A stretch of 64,000 nucleotides of DNA from assembly GCF_030815955.1 (NCBI RefSeq), contig NZ_JAUSXK010000001.1:2418001-2482000 (forward strand), given 5' to 3'. Under the pieces are notes generated by a model, which ran no database searches, had not been told where the DNA came from, and was given only the letters and a program-made list of their open reading frames with translations. This stretch comes from Microbacterium murale. Its GTDB lineage: Bacteria; Actinomycetota; Actinomycetes; Actinomycetales; Microbacteriaceae. A program made the translations under genes and the position numbers. Every line of letters begins with the position of its first letter. Within the stretch, counting starts at the first letter, position 1. Shown piece by piece: positions 34,377 through 42,306 of this stretch.

Positions 34377-35615
34377 ATGATCATCGACAAGGCAGAGGTC
34401 ATTGTCACCAGTCCGGATCGCAATTTCGTCACTCTGAAGCTGACCACGAATGAGGGGCATACCGGTCTCGGCGATGCCACGCTGAACGGGCGCGAGCTGG
34501 CTGTCGTCGCATATCTGCAGGATCACGTGGTGCCGTTGCTGATCGGTCGCGACGCGCACCGCGTCGAGGACACCTGGCAGTTCCTGTACCGCTCTGCGTA
34601 TTGGCGGCGGGGTCCAGTCACGATGGCCGCGATCGCTGCGGTGGACATGGCGCTGTGGGACATCAAGGCGAAGGCGGCCGGAATGCCGCTGTACCAGTTG
34701 CTCGGTGGTGCGAGCCGTACGGGGTTGTTGGCGTATGGGCATGCGTCGGGCAAGGAGTTGCCGGAGTTGTTCGACAGTGTGCGTGCGCACCTCGACCAGG
34801 GGTACCGGGCGATCCGGATCCAGACGGGTGTGCCTGGCCTGAAGGCGATCTATGGCATCGCGTCGCAGGCCGCGGACACGGCAGATGGCAGCATCCGGTA
34901 CGATCATGAGCCGGCGCGGCGCGGTGCGTTCCCGACGGAGGAGGACTGGGACACCCGCTCGTACATGCGGCACCTGCCGGGTGTGTTCGAGGCGGTGCGT
35001 AATGAGTTCGGGCCTGAACTGCCGTTGTTGCATGACGGGCATCATCGGATGACGCCGATCCAGGCGGCGCGCCTGGGCAAGGACCTCGAGCCGTATGACC
35101 TGTTCTGGCTCGAGGACTGCACGCCGGCGGAGAATCAGGAGGCGTTGCGGCTGGTGCGTCAGCACACGACGACGCCGTTGGCGATCGGTGAGATCTTCAA
35201 TACGGTGTGGGACTTCAAAGATCTGATCCGGGATCAGCTCATCGACTATGTCCGTGGTGCGGTGACGCATATGGGCGGGATCACGGCGTTGAAGAAGACG
35301 ATCGACTATGCGGCGCAGTATCAGATCAAGTCCGGCTTCCACGGTCCGACGGATATCTCCCCGGTGGGCATGGCCGCGCAGATGCACCTCGGGCTCAGCA
35401 TCCACAACTTCGGCATCCAGGAGTACATGCAGCACGGATCGAAGACCGATCAGGTGTTCGAGCAGTCCTTCACCTGGCGGGACGGACTGCTGCACCCGGG
35501 CGCCAACCCTGGTCTCGGTGTCGAGCTGAACATCGACGAAGCGGGCAAGTACCCGTACGAGCAGGCGTACCTGCCGTACAATCGCCTCGCCGACGGTACT
35601 GTCCACGACTGGTGA
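34377..35615 (+). CDS. manD: D-mannonate dehydratase, enolase superfamily (ManD/RspA)
   Basis: Dehydrates D-mannonate to 2-keto-3-deoxy-D-gluconate. The 412-residue protein has the enolase-type cap domain ([17 protein letters not shown]) and barrel with [13 protein letters not shown]. The metal ligands are the Asp of [11 protein letters not shown], the Glu of LFWLEDCTP and the Glu of AIGEIFN; DGHHR also carries the catalytic His of Man[12 protein letters not shown] closes the site. ATG at 34377 follows GAGGAG. Between about 34660 and 35280 it uses Leu codon TTG and GTG/CGG-rich codons more often than its neighbours. It closes the glucuronate-fructuronate-mannonate route; low-activity RspA-type members exist, so activity is not certain. 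Confidence 0.82.
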   Translation: MIIDKAEVIVTSPDRNFVTLKLTTNEGHTGLGDATLNGRELAVVAYLQDHVVPLLIGRDAHRVEDTWQFLYRSAYWRRGPVTMAAIAAVDMALWDIKAKAAGMPLYQLLGGASRTGLLAYGHASGKELPELFDSVRAHLDQGYRAIRIQTGVPGLKAIYGIASQAADTADGSIRYDHEPARRGAFPTEEDWDTRSYMRHLPGVFEAVRNEFGPELPLLHDGHHRMTPIQAARLGKDLEPYDLFWLEDCTPAENQEALRLVRQHTTTPLAIGEIFNTVWDFKDLIRDQLIDYVRGAVTHMGGITALKKTIDYAAQYQIKSGFHGPTDISPVGMAAQMHLGLSIHNFGIQEYMQHGSKTDQVFEQSFTWRDGLLHPGANPGLGVELNIDEAGKYPYEQAYLPYNRLADGTVHDW

Positions 35616-35622
35616 GACGTCC

Positions 35623-36183
35623 ATGATCGGGGACCCGCCCCTCGTCGTGATGGGCGTCTCGGCATCGGGCAAATCGACGCTGGCTGCAGCGCTCGCCGAA
35701 GCGCGTGGCGCGATGTTCGTGGACGCCGATGATCTGCATCCCGAGGCGAACGTCCGGAAGATGTCAGCCGGCACGCCGCTCGACGACGCGGATCGGATGC
35801 CGTGGCTCGACATCGTCGGTGCGCGCCTCGCCGCGGACGAGAGCGGGCGCAGTGTCATCGTCGCCTGTTCTGCGTTGAAGCGCGCCTACCGTGATCGGCT
35901 TCGCGCCGCGGCGCCGGGAGTCCTGTTCCTGCAGCTTGACGGTGACAGAGAGACGCTGATGCGACGCGCAGGACAGCGGCGCGACCACTTCATGCCGCCC
36001 GCTCTGCTGGATTCGCAGCTGGCGACTCTGGAATCGTTGGAATCGGATGAGGGCGGCATGCTCGTGGACATCGACCTCTCCGTCGCCGAGGCTGTCGGAC
36101 AGGTCGAGGCATGGCTGGATGGGGGAGACGTTCCTGAAGCCAAGCCACTGCCGGTTCGATCCTCGCCGCTCGACCCGTTATGA
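35623..36183 (+). CDS. gntK: Gluconokinase
   Basis: Phosphorylates D-gluconate to 6-phosphogluconate. The 186-residue P-loop kinase has Walker A GVSASGKST (residues 11-19), DADDLHPEANVRKMSAGTPLDDADRMPWL and IVACSALKRAYRDRLR, all diagnostic of GntK. The C-terminus is longer than usual, ending in a Pro/Ser-rich tail. The gap to the ManD gene is seven bases. No 2-keto-3-deoxygluconate kinase or aldolase is visible in the window, so the end of the uronate route must be encoded elsewhere. Confidence 0.88.
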   Translation: MIGDPPLVVMGVSASGKSTLAAALAEARGAMFVDADDLHPEANVRKMSAGTPLDDADRMPWLDIVGARLAADESGRSVIVACSALKRAYRDRLRAAAPGVLFLQLDGDRETLMRRAGQRRDHFMPPALLDSQLATLESLESDEGGMLVDIDLSVAEAVGQVEAWLDGGDVPEAKPLPVRSSPLDPL

Positions 36184-36219
36184 TTACAGAGCGCATCCGC
36201 GCTTTCGAGCCGGATGCCT

Positions 36220-36311
36220 GGAGACGTCGCATAGTCCGGCCTAGTGCACCACCCTGCTAAGGTGGAGACCTCGCAAGGGGTCCAGGGGTTCAAATCCCCT
36301 CGTCTCCGCCA
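36220..36311 (+). tRNA. tRNA-Ser (anticodon GCU)
   Basis: The sequence folds as a class II tRNA: acceptor stem GGAGACG (36220-36226) pairs with CGTCTCC (36301-36307), followed by G and an encoded CCA (36309-36311). The anticodon stem is CCACC/GGTGG with loop CTGCTAA, giving anticodon GCU for AGC/AGU serine codons. The long variable arm and the T arm (AGGGG, TTCAAAT, CCCCT) confirm tRNA-Ser. It lies between gntK and the convergent DUF202 gene; the 56 nt after it show no recognised feature. Confidence 0.95.
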
Positions 36312-36367
36312 AGAAGTACCTGTTCAACAGTCAGCCCGAAGCCGCTGCGATCCCGGCGCGAAGCGTC

Positions 36368-36709
36368 TCAGGATGCCGCCATGCAGATGACGATGGCGAC
36401 ACTCGTCCCGCCGATCACGACCGTGAACACGGTGAGTGCGAAGGGGAGGCGCGAGTCGGGCATCGGAGCTCTGTGGCCGTCCCGCTCGAGTGCGCGGGTA
36501 GTGCTCCGGTAGCGTCGGCGCGCGGCGGCCCACAGGCCGGCGGATGCGATGATGCCGGCAACGCCACCGAGAGCCCACCATCCGCTCCCGAACGCCTCTG
36601 GCAGGATCCGCATCGCGACCAGCGAGCCGACACTGAGGGCGAGGCAAGTGCGGCGCCACCCGAGTTCGGTGCGCTCAGGCTGCAGGCCGGGGTCGAACAG
36701 CGACGTCAT
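36368..36709 (-). CDS. DUF202 membrane protein
   Basis: A 113-residue membrane protein with three hydrophobic helices and the family start LQPERTELGWRRTCLALSVG. It is a small DUF202 member. It lies ten bases downstream of a second DUF202 gene and is last in the operon headed by the formylglycine-generating enzyme. Function is unknown; a paired arrangement of two DUF202 genes is common in actinobacteria. Confidence 0.75.
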   Translation of the reverse strand: MTSLFDPGLQPERTELGWRRTCLALSVGSLVAMRILPEAFGSGWWALGGVAGIIASAGLWAAARRRYRSTTRALERDGHRAPMPDSRLPFALTVFTVVIGGTSVAIVICMAAS

Positions 36710-36719
36710 CGTGGTCTCG

Positions 36720-37097
36720 TCAGCGCAGCAGGATCGCGAGGACGACGAACACGCCGGCGACCGTGACCGCGGTGCCGAGTATCGCGCCGAGCAGCGAACC
36801 CGGCAGGGGCTGTGCGCGGCGTAGGGCTCGTTCGGTGCGCGCCCACTCGACCCAGGCGAGCGAGGGGACGAGAATGCCGGCTATGGCGAGCACGAGGGAC
36901 GCTGCCAGACGCAGCTCGGGTTGCAGGTCGAGACCGAGTACCTCGAGGGCGACACCGCCCGCGATGAGCGCGAGCGAGGTTCGGATCCACGCGAGGAAGG
37001 TCCGCTCGTTCGCCAGGGTGAAACGGGCATCCGGCTCACCGCCGTGCCTGTACACGACCGGCGGGAAGCGGCGGCCGTTGCCTCCGGGCGTGCTCAC
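36720..37097 (-). CDS. YidH-type DUF202 membrane protein
   Basis: A 125-residue protein with the DUF202 signature DARFTLANERTFLAWIRTSLALIAGGVAL and three membrane helices. The GTG at 37097 overlaps the stop codon of the formylglycine-generating enzyme gene (GTGA), so the two are co-translated. No function is established for the family. Coupling to a sulfatase activator is unusual enough to note but may only reflect gene packing. Confidence 0.78.
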   Translation of the reverse strand: MSTPGGNGRRFPPVVYRHGGEPDARFTLANERTFLAWIRTSLALIAGGVALEVLGLDLQPELRLAASLVLAIAGILVPSLAWVEWARTERALRRAQPLPGSLLGAILGTAVTVAGVFVVLAILLR

Positions 37098-38062
37098 AGT
37101 GCGACTGTCCGGAAACCGCTGTTGCTCATCGACGAGTCCGGAGTGTTCTGCGAACGCGCCGAATTGCGGTACCTGTTGCAGTACGAGATGTGGCAGAGGT
37201 AGCTCCCGCCGCGCAGCACCCGAGCCTGGCCTCGATCCGGCCCCGTTGGAGAGGCTGCGGGCGAACGGCCGTAATAGTTCGGATCGAACCAGTCCTGGCA
37301 CCACTCCCATACGTTGCCCACCGACTGCCACAGGCCGTATCCGTTCGGCTCGAAGGTCCGCACAGGAGCCGTGCTCAGGAACCCGTCCTCCACCGTGTTC
37401 ACCCGCGGGAACTCGCCCTGCCAGATGTTCGCGCGCCAGCCTCCGGCGTCCACCTCGTCATCCCCCCACGGATACTTCGCGCCCTCGATGCCGCCGCGGG
37501 CCGCGTACTCCCACTCGGCCTCGCTGGGCAGACGCCTCCCCACCCATCCGGCGTATGCGACCGCGTCGTTCCAGCTCACGTGCACCACGGGATGGTCTCC
37601 TCGCCCATCGATCGAGGAGTCGCCCCCGCCCGGGTGGCGCCAGTCCGCCCCGCGCACCCCGAGCCACCACGGTGTGCCGGACGGCACCCCGACGATGTCC
37701 TCCTCGGGCGCCGTCAGCGCGAGATGGAACACCGCGGAGTAGCCGAACGCCTCCGCCTCGGTGGTGTAACCCGTGGCATCGACGAATCGGGCGAATGCAT
37801 CGTTGGTGACGGCGGTCGTGTCGATCGAGAACCCCGGAAGCGTCACAGGATGCCGCGGCACCTCCCCGTCCACCGGGTTGAGGTCTCCGGAGGAATCCCC
37901 CATCGTGAACGTGCCGGCGGGGATCACAGCCTGCTCCAGGTCATGCCGGCCCGCGGTCGATGCGCGCAGGGTCTCGCGTGACGGCATCCCGAGCGCGACG
38001 AACTGATCGCGTCCTGGTGCCCCGCATGTGCAACCGGGACCGCACTCCGCATCGGATGTCAT
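37094..38062 (-). CDS. Formylglycine-generating enzyme (sulfatase activator)
   Basis: Oxidises the active-site cysteine of CxPxR sulfatases to formylglycine in the cytoplasm, using copper and oxygen. The 322 residues show the FGE fold: IPAGTFTMGD, FSIDTTAVTNDAFARFV, PVVHVSWNDAVAYAGWVG, RLPSEAEWEYAARGG and NVWEWCQDWF. The C-terminal RGGSYLCHISYCNRYRNSAR holds the paired catalytic cysteines Cys290 and Cys295. An N-terminal Cys-rich segment (CGPGCTCG) is extra. There is no signal peptide. It heads a leftward operon with two DUF202 genes. Four sulfatases with matching Cys motifs lie within 8 kb. Confidence 0.92.
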   Translation of the reverse strand: MTSDAECGPGCTCGAPGRDQFVALGMPSRETLRASTAGRHDLEQAVIPAGTFTMGDSSGDLNPVDGEVPRHPVTLPGFSIDTTAVTNDAFARFVDATGYTTEAEAFGYSAVFHLALTAPEEDIVGVPSGTPWWLGVRGADWRHPGGGDSSIDGRGDHPVVHVSWNDAVAYAGWVGRRLPSEAEWEYAARGGIEGAKYPWGDDEVDAGGWRANIWQGEFPRVNTVEDGFLSTAPVRTFEPNGYGLWQSVGNVWEWCQDWFDPNYYGRSPAASPTGPDRGQARVLRGGSYLCHISYCNRYRNSARSQNTPDSSMSNSGFRTVAL

Positions 38063-38154
38063 GACACTCCTCCACTCCAGTTCGGTGGTCGCCCGCCAGC
38101 CTATCCCGAGTCCGCGGTCCCGATGCCAATGGCCTAGATCGATCCGCCGACTGC

Positions 38155-38183
38155 TTGACTCAATCGATTGAACACCCTAATCT
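38155..38183 (+). promoter_or_regulatory. Promoter and perfect operator palindrome of the lacI gene at 38191
   Basis: TTGACT (38155-38160), a 17-nt spacer and TAATCT (38178-38183) form a strong promoter. The -10 ends seven bases before the ATG at 38191, implying a leaderless message. TCAATCGATTGA (38160-38171), a perfect 12-bp palindrome centred on CG, fills the spacer and is a likely autoregulatory LacI operator; it could also act on the divergent formylglycine-generating enzyme gene. Confidence 0.65.
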
Positions 38184-38190
38184 CAGCATC

Positions 38191-39228
38191 ATGGGTCGAC
38201 CCACGCTGAGAGACGTCGCCGCGCGAGCCGGGGTGTCGGCATCGGCCGTCTCGTACGCGCTCAACGACGCCAGCACCGTTCGCCTCGCGGAGGCGACCAA
38301 GCAACGCGTGCGTCAGGCGGCCCGTGAACTCGGGTATGTCCCGAACGGAGTGGCGCGGTCGCTGCAGGCGCGCGCGAGCCGGACGTTCGGTGTGATCCTC
38401 GGCAAGGCGTTGACGCTCGCGCGCTACGCCTCGATCGTGGACGGGCTGGCGCGTGGCCTGAGGACCGAGGGCTTCCGGATCTCGCTGCTCGAGGAAGCGG
38501 ACGCGCTCCGCGGTGTCGACGATGTGCGCGCCGGCACGCTGGACGGGCTCATCTTCATCGGTCACGACGACCAGGGAGTGCCGAGTGCGCTGCGTGACGC
38601 GATCGCGGAGTTCCACATCGCATTCGTCGCCGTCGATTGCGGCTCCGGAGCTGAGCAGGAGCGCTACCCGACTGTCGATTTCGACTACGGCGAGGGGGTG
38701 CGCCAGAGTCTCGCCTTTCTGGCGGGTGTCGAGAGACTCGTCTACATCCGACCCGGTATCGATTCGTACGCCGAGGAGGCGCGTGCGCGGGCGATCGAGG
38801 AAGCGGCGGGAGCTTCTGCGCTCGAGGTGCACACGCTCACGACGGATGTCACCCTCGAGACGATCGCACGATTCGACGCCGGTGACGCGGACAGATCGCA
38901 CCATCACACCCTCATCCGGCAGCTCGGCGAAATTCTTGCGAGTTGGGCCGGTGTGCCGGCTCGAAGCGCCGTCCTGTGCGCGTGGGGCGCCGATGCGGAG
39001 GCGGCGTACCGGACCGCGTCGATGCACGCACCGGGCACCCAGGTCGTCGCGCTCGCGGCAGGCGCGCTCTCACCCGGACTCTGGCCGGGGCTCGTCTACT
39101 CGCGCCTCCCGCTCGAAGAAGGCGGGAGGTCGGCTGCACGACTCATCGTGGCCGTGGCCCGCGGAGAAGACGGCGCGGACGCACGCGCACACCTCATGCT
39201 CGCCCCTTCCCTGCAGCACGAGCGCTGA
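38191..39228 (+). CDS. LacI-family regulator of the sulfatase island
   Basis: A 345-residue regulator with helix-turn-helix TLRDVAARAGVSASAVSYALND, hinge YVPNGVARSLQARASRTFGV and an effector domain that is more diverged than usual: the normal hydrophobic core of the central strands is recognisable, but the motif APDLV(A/F)AxND is replaced by VLCAWGADAEAAYR. It ends with LMLAPSLQHER. ATG at 38191 is the only good start and appears leaderless. It precedes a sulfatase gene by 51 nt and is divergent from the formylglycine-generating enzyme gene; both are probable targets. Confidence 0.82.
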   Translation: MGRPTLRDVAARAGVSASAVSYALNDASTVRLAEATKQRVRQAARELGYVPNGVARSLQARASRTFGVILGKALTLARYASIVDGLARGLRTEGFRISLLEEADALRGVDDVRAGTLDGLIFIGHDDQGVPSALRDAIAEFHIAFVAVDCGSGAEQERYPTVDFDYGEGVRQSLAFLAGVERLVYIRPGIDSYAEEARARAIEEAAGASALEVHTLTTDVTLETIARFDAGDADRSHHHTLIRQLGEILASWAGVPARSAVLCAWGADAEAAYRTASMHAPGTQVVALAAGALSPGLWPGLVYSRLPLEEGGRSAARLIVAVARGEDGADARAHLMLAPSLQHER

Positions 39229-39279
39229 CGAGCATCCCGACACCCCACCACGACGATCGACGAACGAGAGCTCCGCACG

Positions 39280-40785
39280 ATGTCCCGACCCAACATCATC
39301 TTCATCATGTCCGACGACCACGCGGCACAGGCCATCTCGGCCTATGGCAGTCGTGTCAATGTGACGCCTCACCTCGACCGCATTGCAGACGAGGGCATGC
39401 GGCTCGACGCGGTCTATTGCACCAACTCCATCTGCAGTCCATCCCGGGCGTCGATCTTGACGGGGACGTACAGTCACGTCAACGGAGTTTCATCGATCTG
39501 GACCGAGATGGACTATCGGGTTCCCACGTTCACCGAGGTGCTCGGGCGTGCCGGATACAGGACCGCAATGTTCGGCAAGTGGCACCTGGGTGAGCATGGC
39601 ACGTCACTGCCGCGCGGTTTCGACGCGTGGAAGATCTTTCCCGGCCAGGGCGAGTACGTCGATCCGCCCATGATCGACGAGAGCGGCACGGAGATCATGC
39701 CGGGCTACGCCACAGACGTCATCACCGACCTCTCGATGGACTGGATCGACAGCGTCGACGGCGAGCCGTTCTGTCTGATGGTCCATCACAAGGCTCCGCA
39801 CCGTCCGTGGGTTCCCGACGAGAAGCACAGCCACCTCTACGCCGATGGAGAGATTCCGGAACCGGCGACGTTCTTCGACGACAACGCGTCCCGCAGCAAG
39901 GCGGTTCGAGGCGTGCACATGACCATCGCCGACGACATGGGCGCCGACGATCTGAAGACCGAGATTCCAGAGCACCTGCGGGGCGACGAGAACCGGGCGG
40001 CGCGGATGAGCTGGAAGTATCAGATCTACATGCGGGACTACCTGCAGTGCATCCAATCGATCGATGACAACGTGGGTCGTCTGCTCGACCATCTGGACGA
40101 ACGTGGCCTGACCGAGAACACTCTCGTCGTCTACACCTCGGATCAGGGCTTCTTCCTCGGAGACCATGGCTGGTTCGACAAACGGCTGATGTTCGATCAG
40201 TCCCTGCAGATGCCCATGCTGGTGCGCTGGCCGGCCGAGATCGAGCCCGGCAGCCGCAGCGAGGCGATCATCACCAACGTCGACTTCGCCGCGACCTTCC
40301 TGGACATCTGCGGCATCGATGCGGCCGACGAGCTGCCGACGTCGCAGGGGCGTAGTTTTCGACCGATCCTGCGCGGCGAGACCATCGAGGACTGGGCGGA
40401 TGCCGCTTACTATCGCTACTGGGAGCACGACGACCCCATCCACAGTGCGCCGGCGCACTACGGCATCCGCACTGCCGATCACAAGCTGATCTACTACTAC
40501 GGTGCGGGTCTCGGAGTGCCGGGGGCATCCGGTGCCGTCTTCGACCCGGAGTGGGAGCTCTACGACCTGCGGGCCGACCCTGAGGAGTGCCGGAACGTGG
40601 CCGACGACCCCGCGTACGCCGAGGTGCGCTCCGCGCTCGAGGCGAAGCTCGCCGAATATCAGAAGAGGTACGCTGACGAGCCGTACGCGGGTCCCGAGAC
40701 GCCTCGACCTGCATGGGGCCCTCATGACGCCGCCGCCGTCGAGCGCGTCGGCGCCCTGTTCGCACGCATCCGCGCGGAGCGGTGA
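39280..40785 (+). CDS. S1-type sulfatase (CSPSR)
   Basis: A 501-residue type I sulfatase without signal peptide. RPNIIFIMSDDH provides the metal-binding Asp pair; Cys52 of CSPSRASILTG is the formylglycine precursor; GKWHLGEHG, HHKAPHRPW and YTSDQGFFLGDHGWFDKR supply further active-site Lys, His and Asp residues. The C-terminal domain ends in ELYDLRADPEECRNVADDP, typical of the glycan-acting sulfatases. ATG at 39280 follows GAGAG. It desulfates a substrate inside the cell, perhaps a sulfated oligosaccharide; regiospecificity cannot be read. Confidence 0.9.
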   Translation: MSRPNIIFIMSDDHAAQAISAYGSRVNVTPHLDRIADEGMRLDAVYCTNSICSPSRASILTGTYSHVNGVSSIWTEMDYRVPTFTEVLGRAGYRTAMFGKWHLGEHGTSLPRGFDAWKIFPGQGEYVDPPMIDESGTEIMPGYATDVITDLSMDWIDSVDGEPFCLMVHHKAPHRPWVPDEKHSHLYADGEIPEPATFFDDNASRSKAVRGVHMTIADDMGADDLKTEIPEHLRGDENRAARMSWKYQIYMRDYLQCIQSIDDNVGRLLDHLDERGLTENTLVVYTSDQGFFLGDHGWFDKRLMFDQSLQMPMLVRWPAEIEPGSRSEAIITNVDFAATFLDICGIDAADELPTSQGRSFRPILRGETIEDWADAAYYRYWEHDDPIHSAPAHYGIRTADHKLIYYYGAGLGVPGASGAVFDPEWELYDLRADPEECRNVADDPAYAEVRSALEAKLAEYQKRYADEPYAGPETPRPAWGPHDAAAVERVGALFARIRAER

Positions 40786-40845
40786 GGCTCGACGTCGCGA
40801 GGAAGGCGCTGCTGTCCAAGCATCCTTTCGCGCGACGATGCGCAC

Positions 40846-42306
40846 CTAGGCGATCGTGATGACGACGCGAGCGTAACGGGCCAGCGATGGCTGGTCGTCG
40901 GCGCGGATATCGCGTGCCTCGAGGATGAGATGCACTTCGCGTCCTGGCTCGAGCGCGGCCGCGAGGGTGAACTCCGTGCTCGCCGAACCGGTGTGGCTGA
41001 AGGCGCCGGACGCAGCGCCGTCAGCCGCGTTCGTGTCCTCGCGCCACAGAAGTCGGGTCTCGTCTCCGTCCGGGTCCGACACGTCGGCCTCCACGGCCAC
41101 GGATGCGCCGGGGCGGGCACTGAGCGTTGCAGGAGTGACCAGGCGGATGTCGGGAGCATGGTTCGCCGCCGCGAATTCCGGTGTCGTCGACCACCGCAGG
41201 CGCGCGGCGAAGTCCCGCTGGGCGTCCGGGAACCATCGGGCCGCGGCGTACGAAGTGGATGGTTCGTCCGACTCGTCCCGGTCGGTCGCGAGGCTCGCGA
41301 GGAACTCATTGGCTCGGCGTCTGTTGCGCTTCTGACGGCCGCCCCAGCCGCCCCAGTGAGGCGCCTCGAAAGCGCGCAGGCCATTGCCGATCAGATTCAG
41401 GAAGTTGGTCGTGTCGCCCTCGGAGACCCACGAACCGGGCTCTTCGACAGGAGTGAAGACGTGGTATCCGTCGGCGCGGAGCTCCGCCTCGCTCCTGCGT
41501 GTTCCGAAGTAGTCGTTGTGATCGCCGGGCATCGTGCGGTCGTCGCCCCAGACGCGGTAGTGACCACCCAGCGGACCGGCGCAGATGATGTTCGCCTCGT
41601 GCCAGGACGACGACAGGAAGTGCGCACCTTCCGCGGTCGCCACAGTTCGTGCCGCATACCCCCACATCCGTGTCGCCACCTCGCGGACTTCGACCTCAGG
41701 CCAGCTCGGCGCGATGTACTCCTCGTACGTGTCATCCTGTGATGCGAACTTGGTCACGATGACCCGCCGGCTGAGCCGTTCTCGCACTGCGGGCCAGTCG
41801 GGCGACGATCCGAACCGCTCTTCCAGAGTCCTCAGCGCTCTCGCCAGGGTGGCCGGCCCGGCCCACAACTGCACGAACAGGGGGCGTGGGTCGTCGTCGA
41901 GGATCTTCTCGACGATCAGGTCCGCGCCGGCCGACGGTGTTCGATCATCGCCCTCGAAGGTGACGTTGCCGGTGCGTATCAGCGAACGCAGATGACCTGC
42001 GGTCGGGTAGCGCGCGTCGTGGACTCGCAGGTTGTCGTCGATCTCGGCATAACGATCGATGACTTCATGGATGAAGATGTCGTCTGCACCCCAGCGCCAC
42101 GACGTCTGCGGTTCGGTGTACTCGCGGTCAGGGTGGAAGAAGCGCGTGCCGCGACCGTCACCCCGCCAATGGAACTGAGATCCTGCGTAGACCAATCCTT
42201 GAATCTCGATCTCGTTCGCGTAGAGAAGCAGGCGCACGAGCGAGTTCGCGTCGTCGATCTCGGGATCGGTCGTGACGATCGTGCGAGGGAGCCCGAAGGC
42301 CGCCAT
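40846..42306 (-). CDS. DUF1593 (nucleoside-hydrolase-like) glycan-associated protein
   Basis: A 486-residue protein. The N-terminal domain (about 1-300) starts with IVTTDPEIDDANSLVRLLLYANEIEIQGLVY, the DUF1593 version of the nucleoside hydrolase metal motif (DPEIDD). FVQLWAGPATLARAL and GGHYRVWGDDRTMPGDHNDYFG follow. The C-terminal beta-sandwich (about 390-486, with VEADVSDPDGDETRLLWRED) matches the domain seen in cellulose-binding Sde0182-type proteins. No signal peptide is seen. ATG at 42306 shares one base with the stop of the upstream sulfatase (TGATG), so it belongs to the sulfatase operon. Likely a glycoside-cleaving enzyme; reaction unknown. Confidence 0.75.
   Translation of the reverse strand: MAAFGLPRTIVTTDPEIDDANSLVRLLLYANEIEIQGLVYAGSQFHWRGDGRGTRFFHPDREYTEPQTSWRWGADDIFIHEVIDRYAEIDDNLRVHDARYPTAGHLRSLIRTGNVTFEGDDRTPSAGADLIVEKILDDDPRPLFVQLWAGPATLARALRTLEERFGSSPDWPAVRERLSRRVIVTKFASQDDTYEEYIAPSWPEVEVREVATRMWGYAARTVATAEGAHFLSSSWHEANIICAGPLGGHYRVWGDDRTMPGDHNDYFGTRRSEAELRADGYHVFTPVEEPGSWVSEGDTTNFLNLIGNGLRAFEAPHWGGWGGRQKRNRRRANEFLASLATDRDESDEPSTSYAAARWFPDAQRDFAARLRWSTTPEFAAANHAPDIRLVTPATLSARPGASVAVEADVSDPDGDETRLLWREDTNAADGAASGAFSHTGSASTEFTLAAALEPGREVHLILEARDIRADDQPSLARYARVVITIA

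Noticed and set aside
36220..36311. tRNA-Ser as an attachment site for an integrated sulfatase island
   Set aside because: No integrase, no repeated tRNA 3' end downstream in the window and no change in gene style were found.
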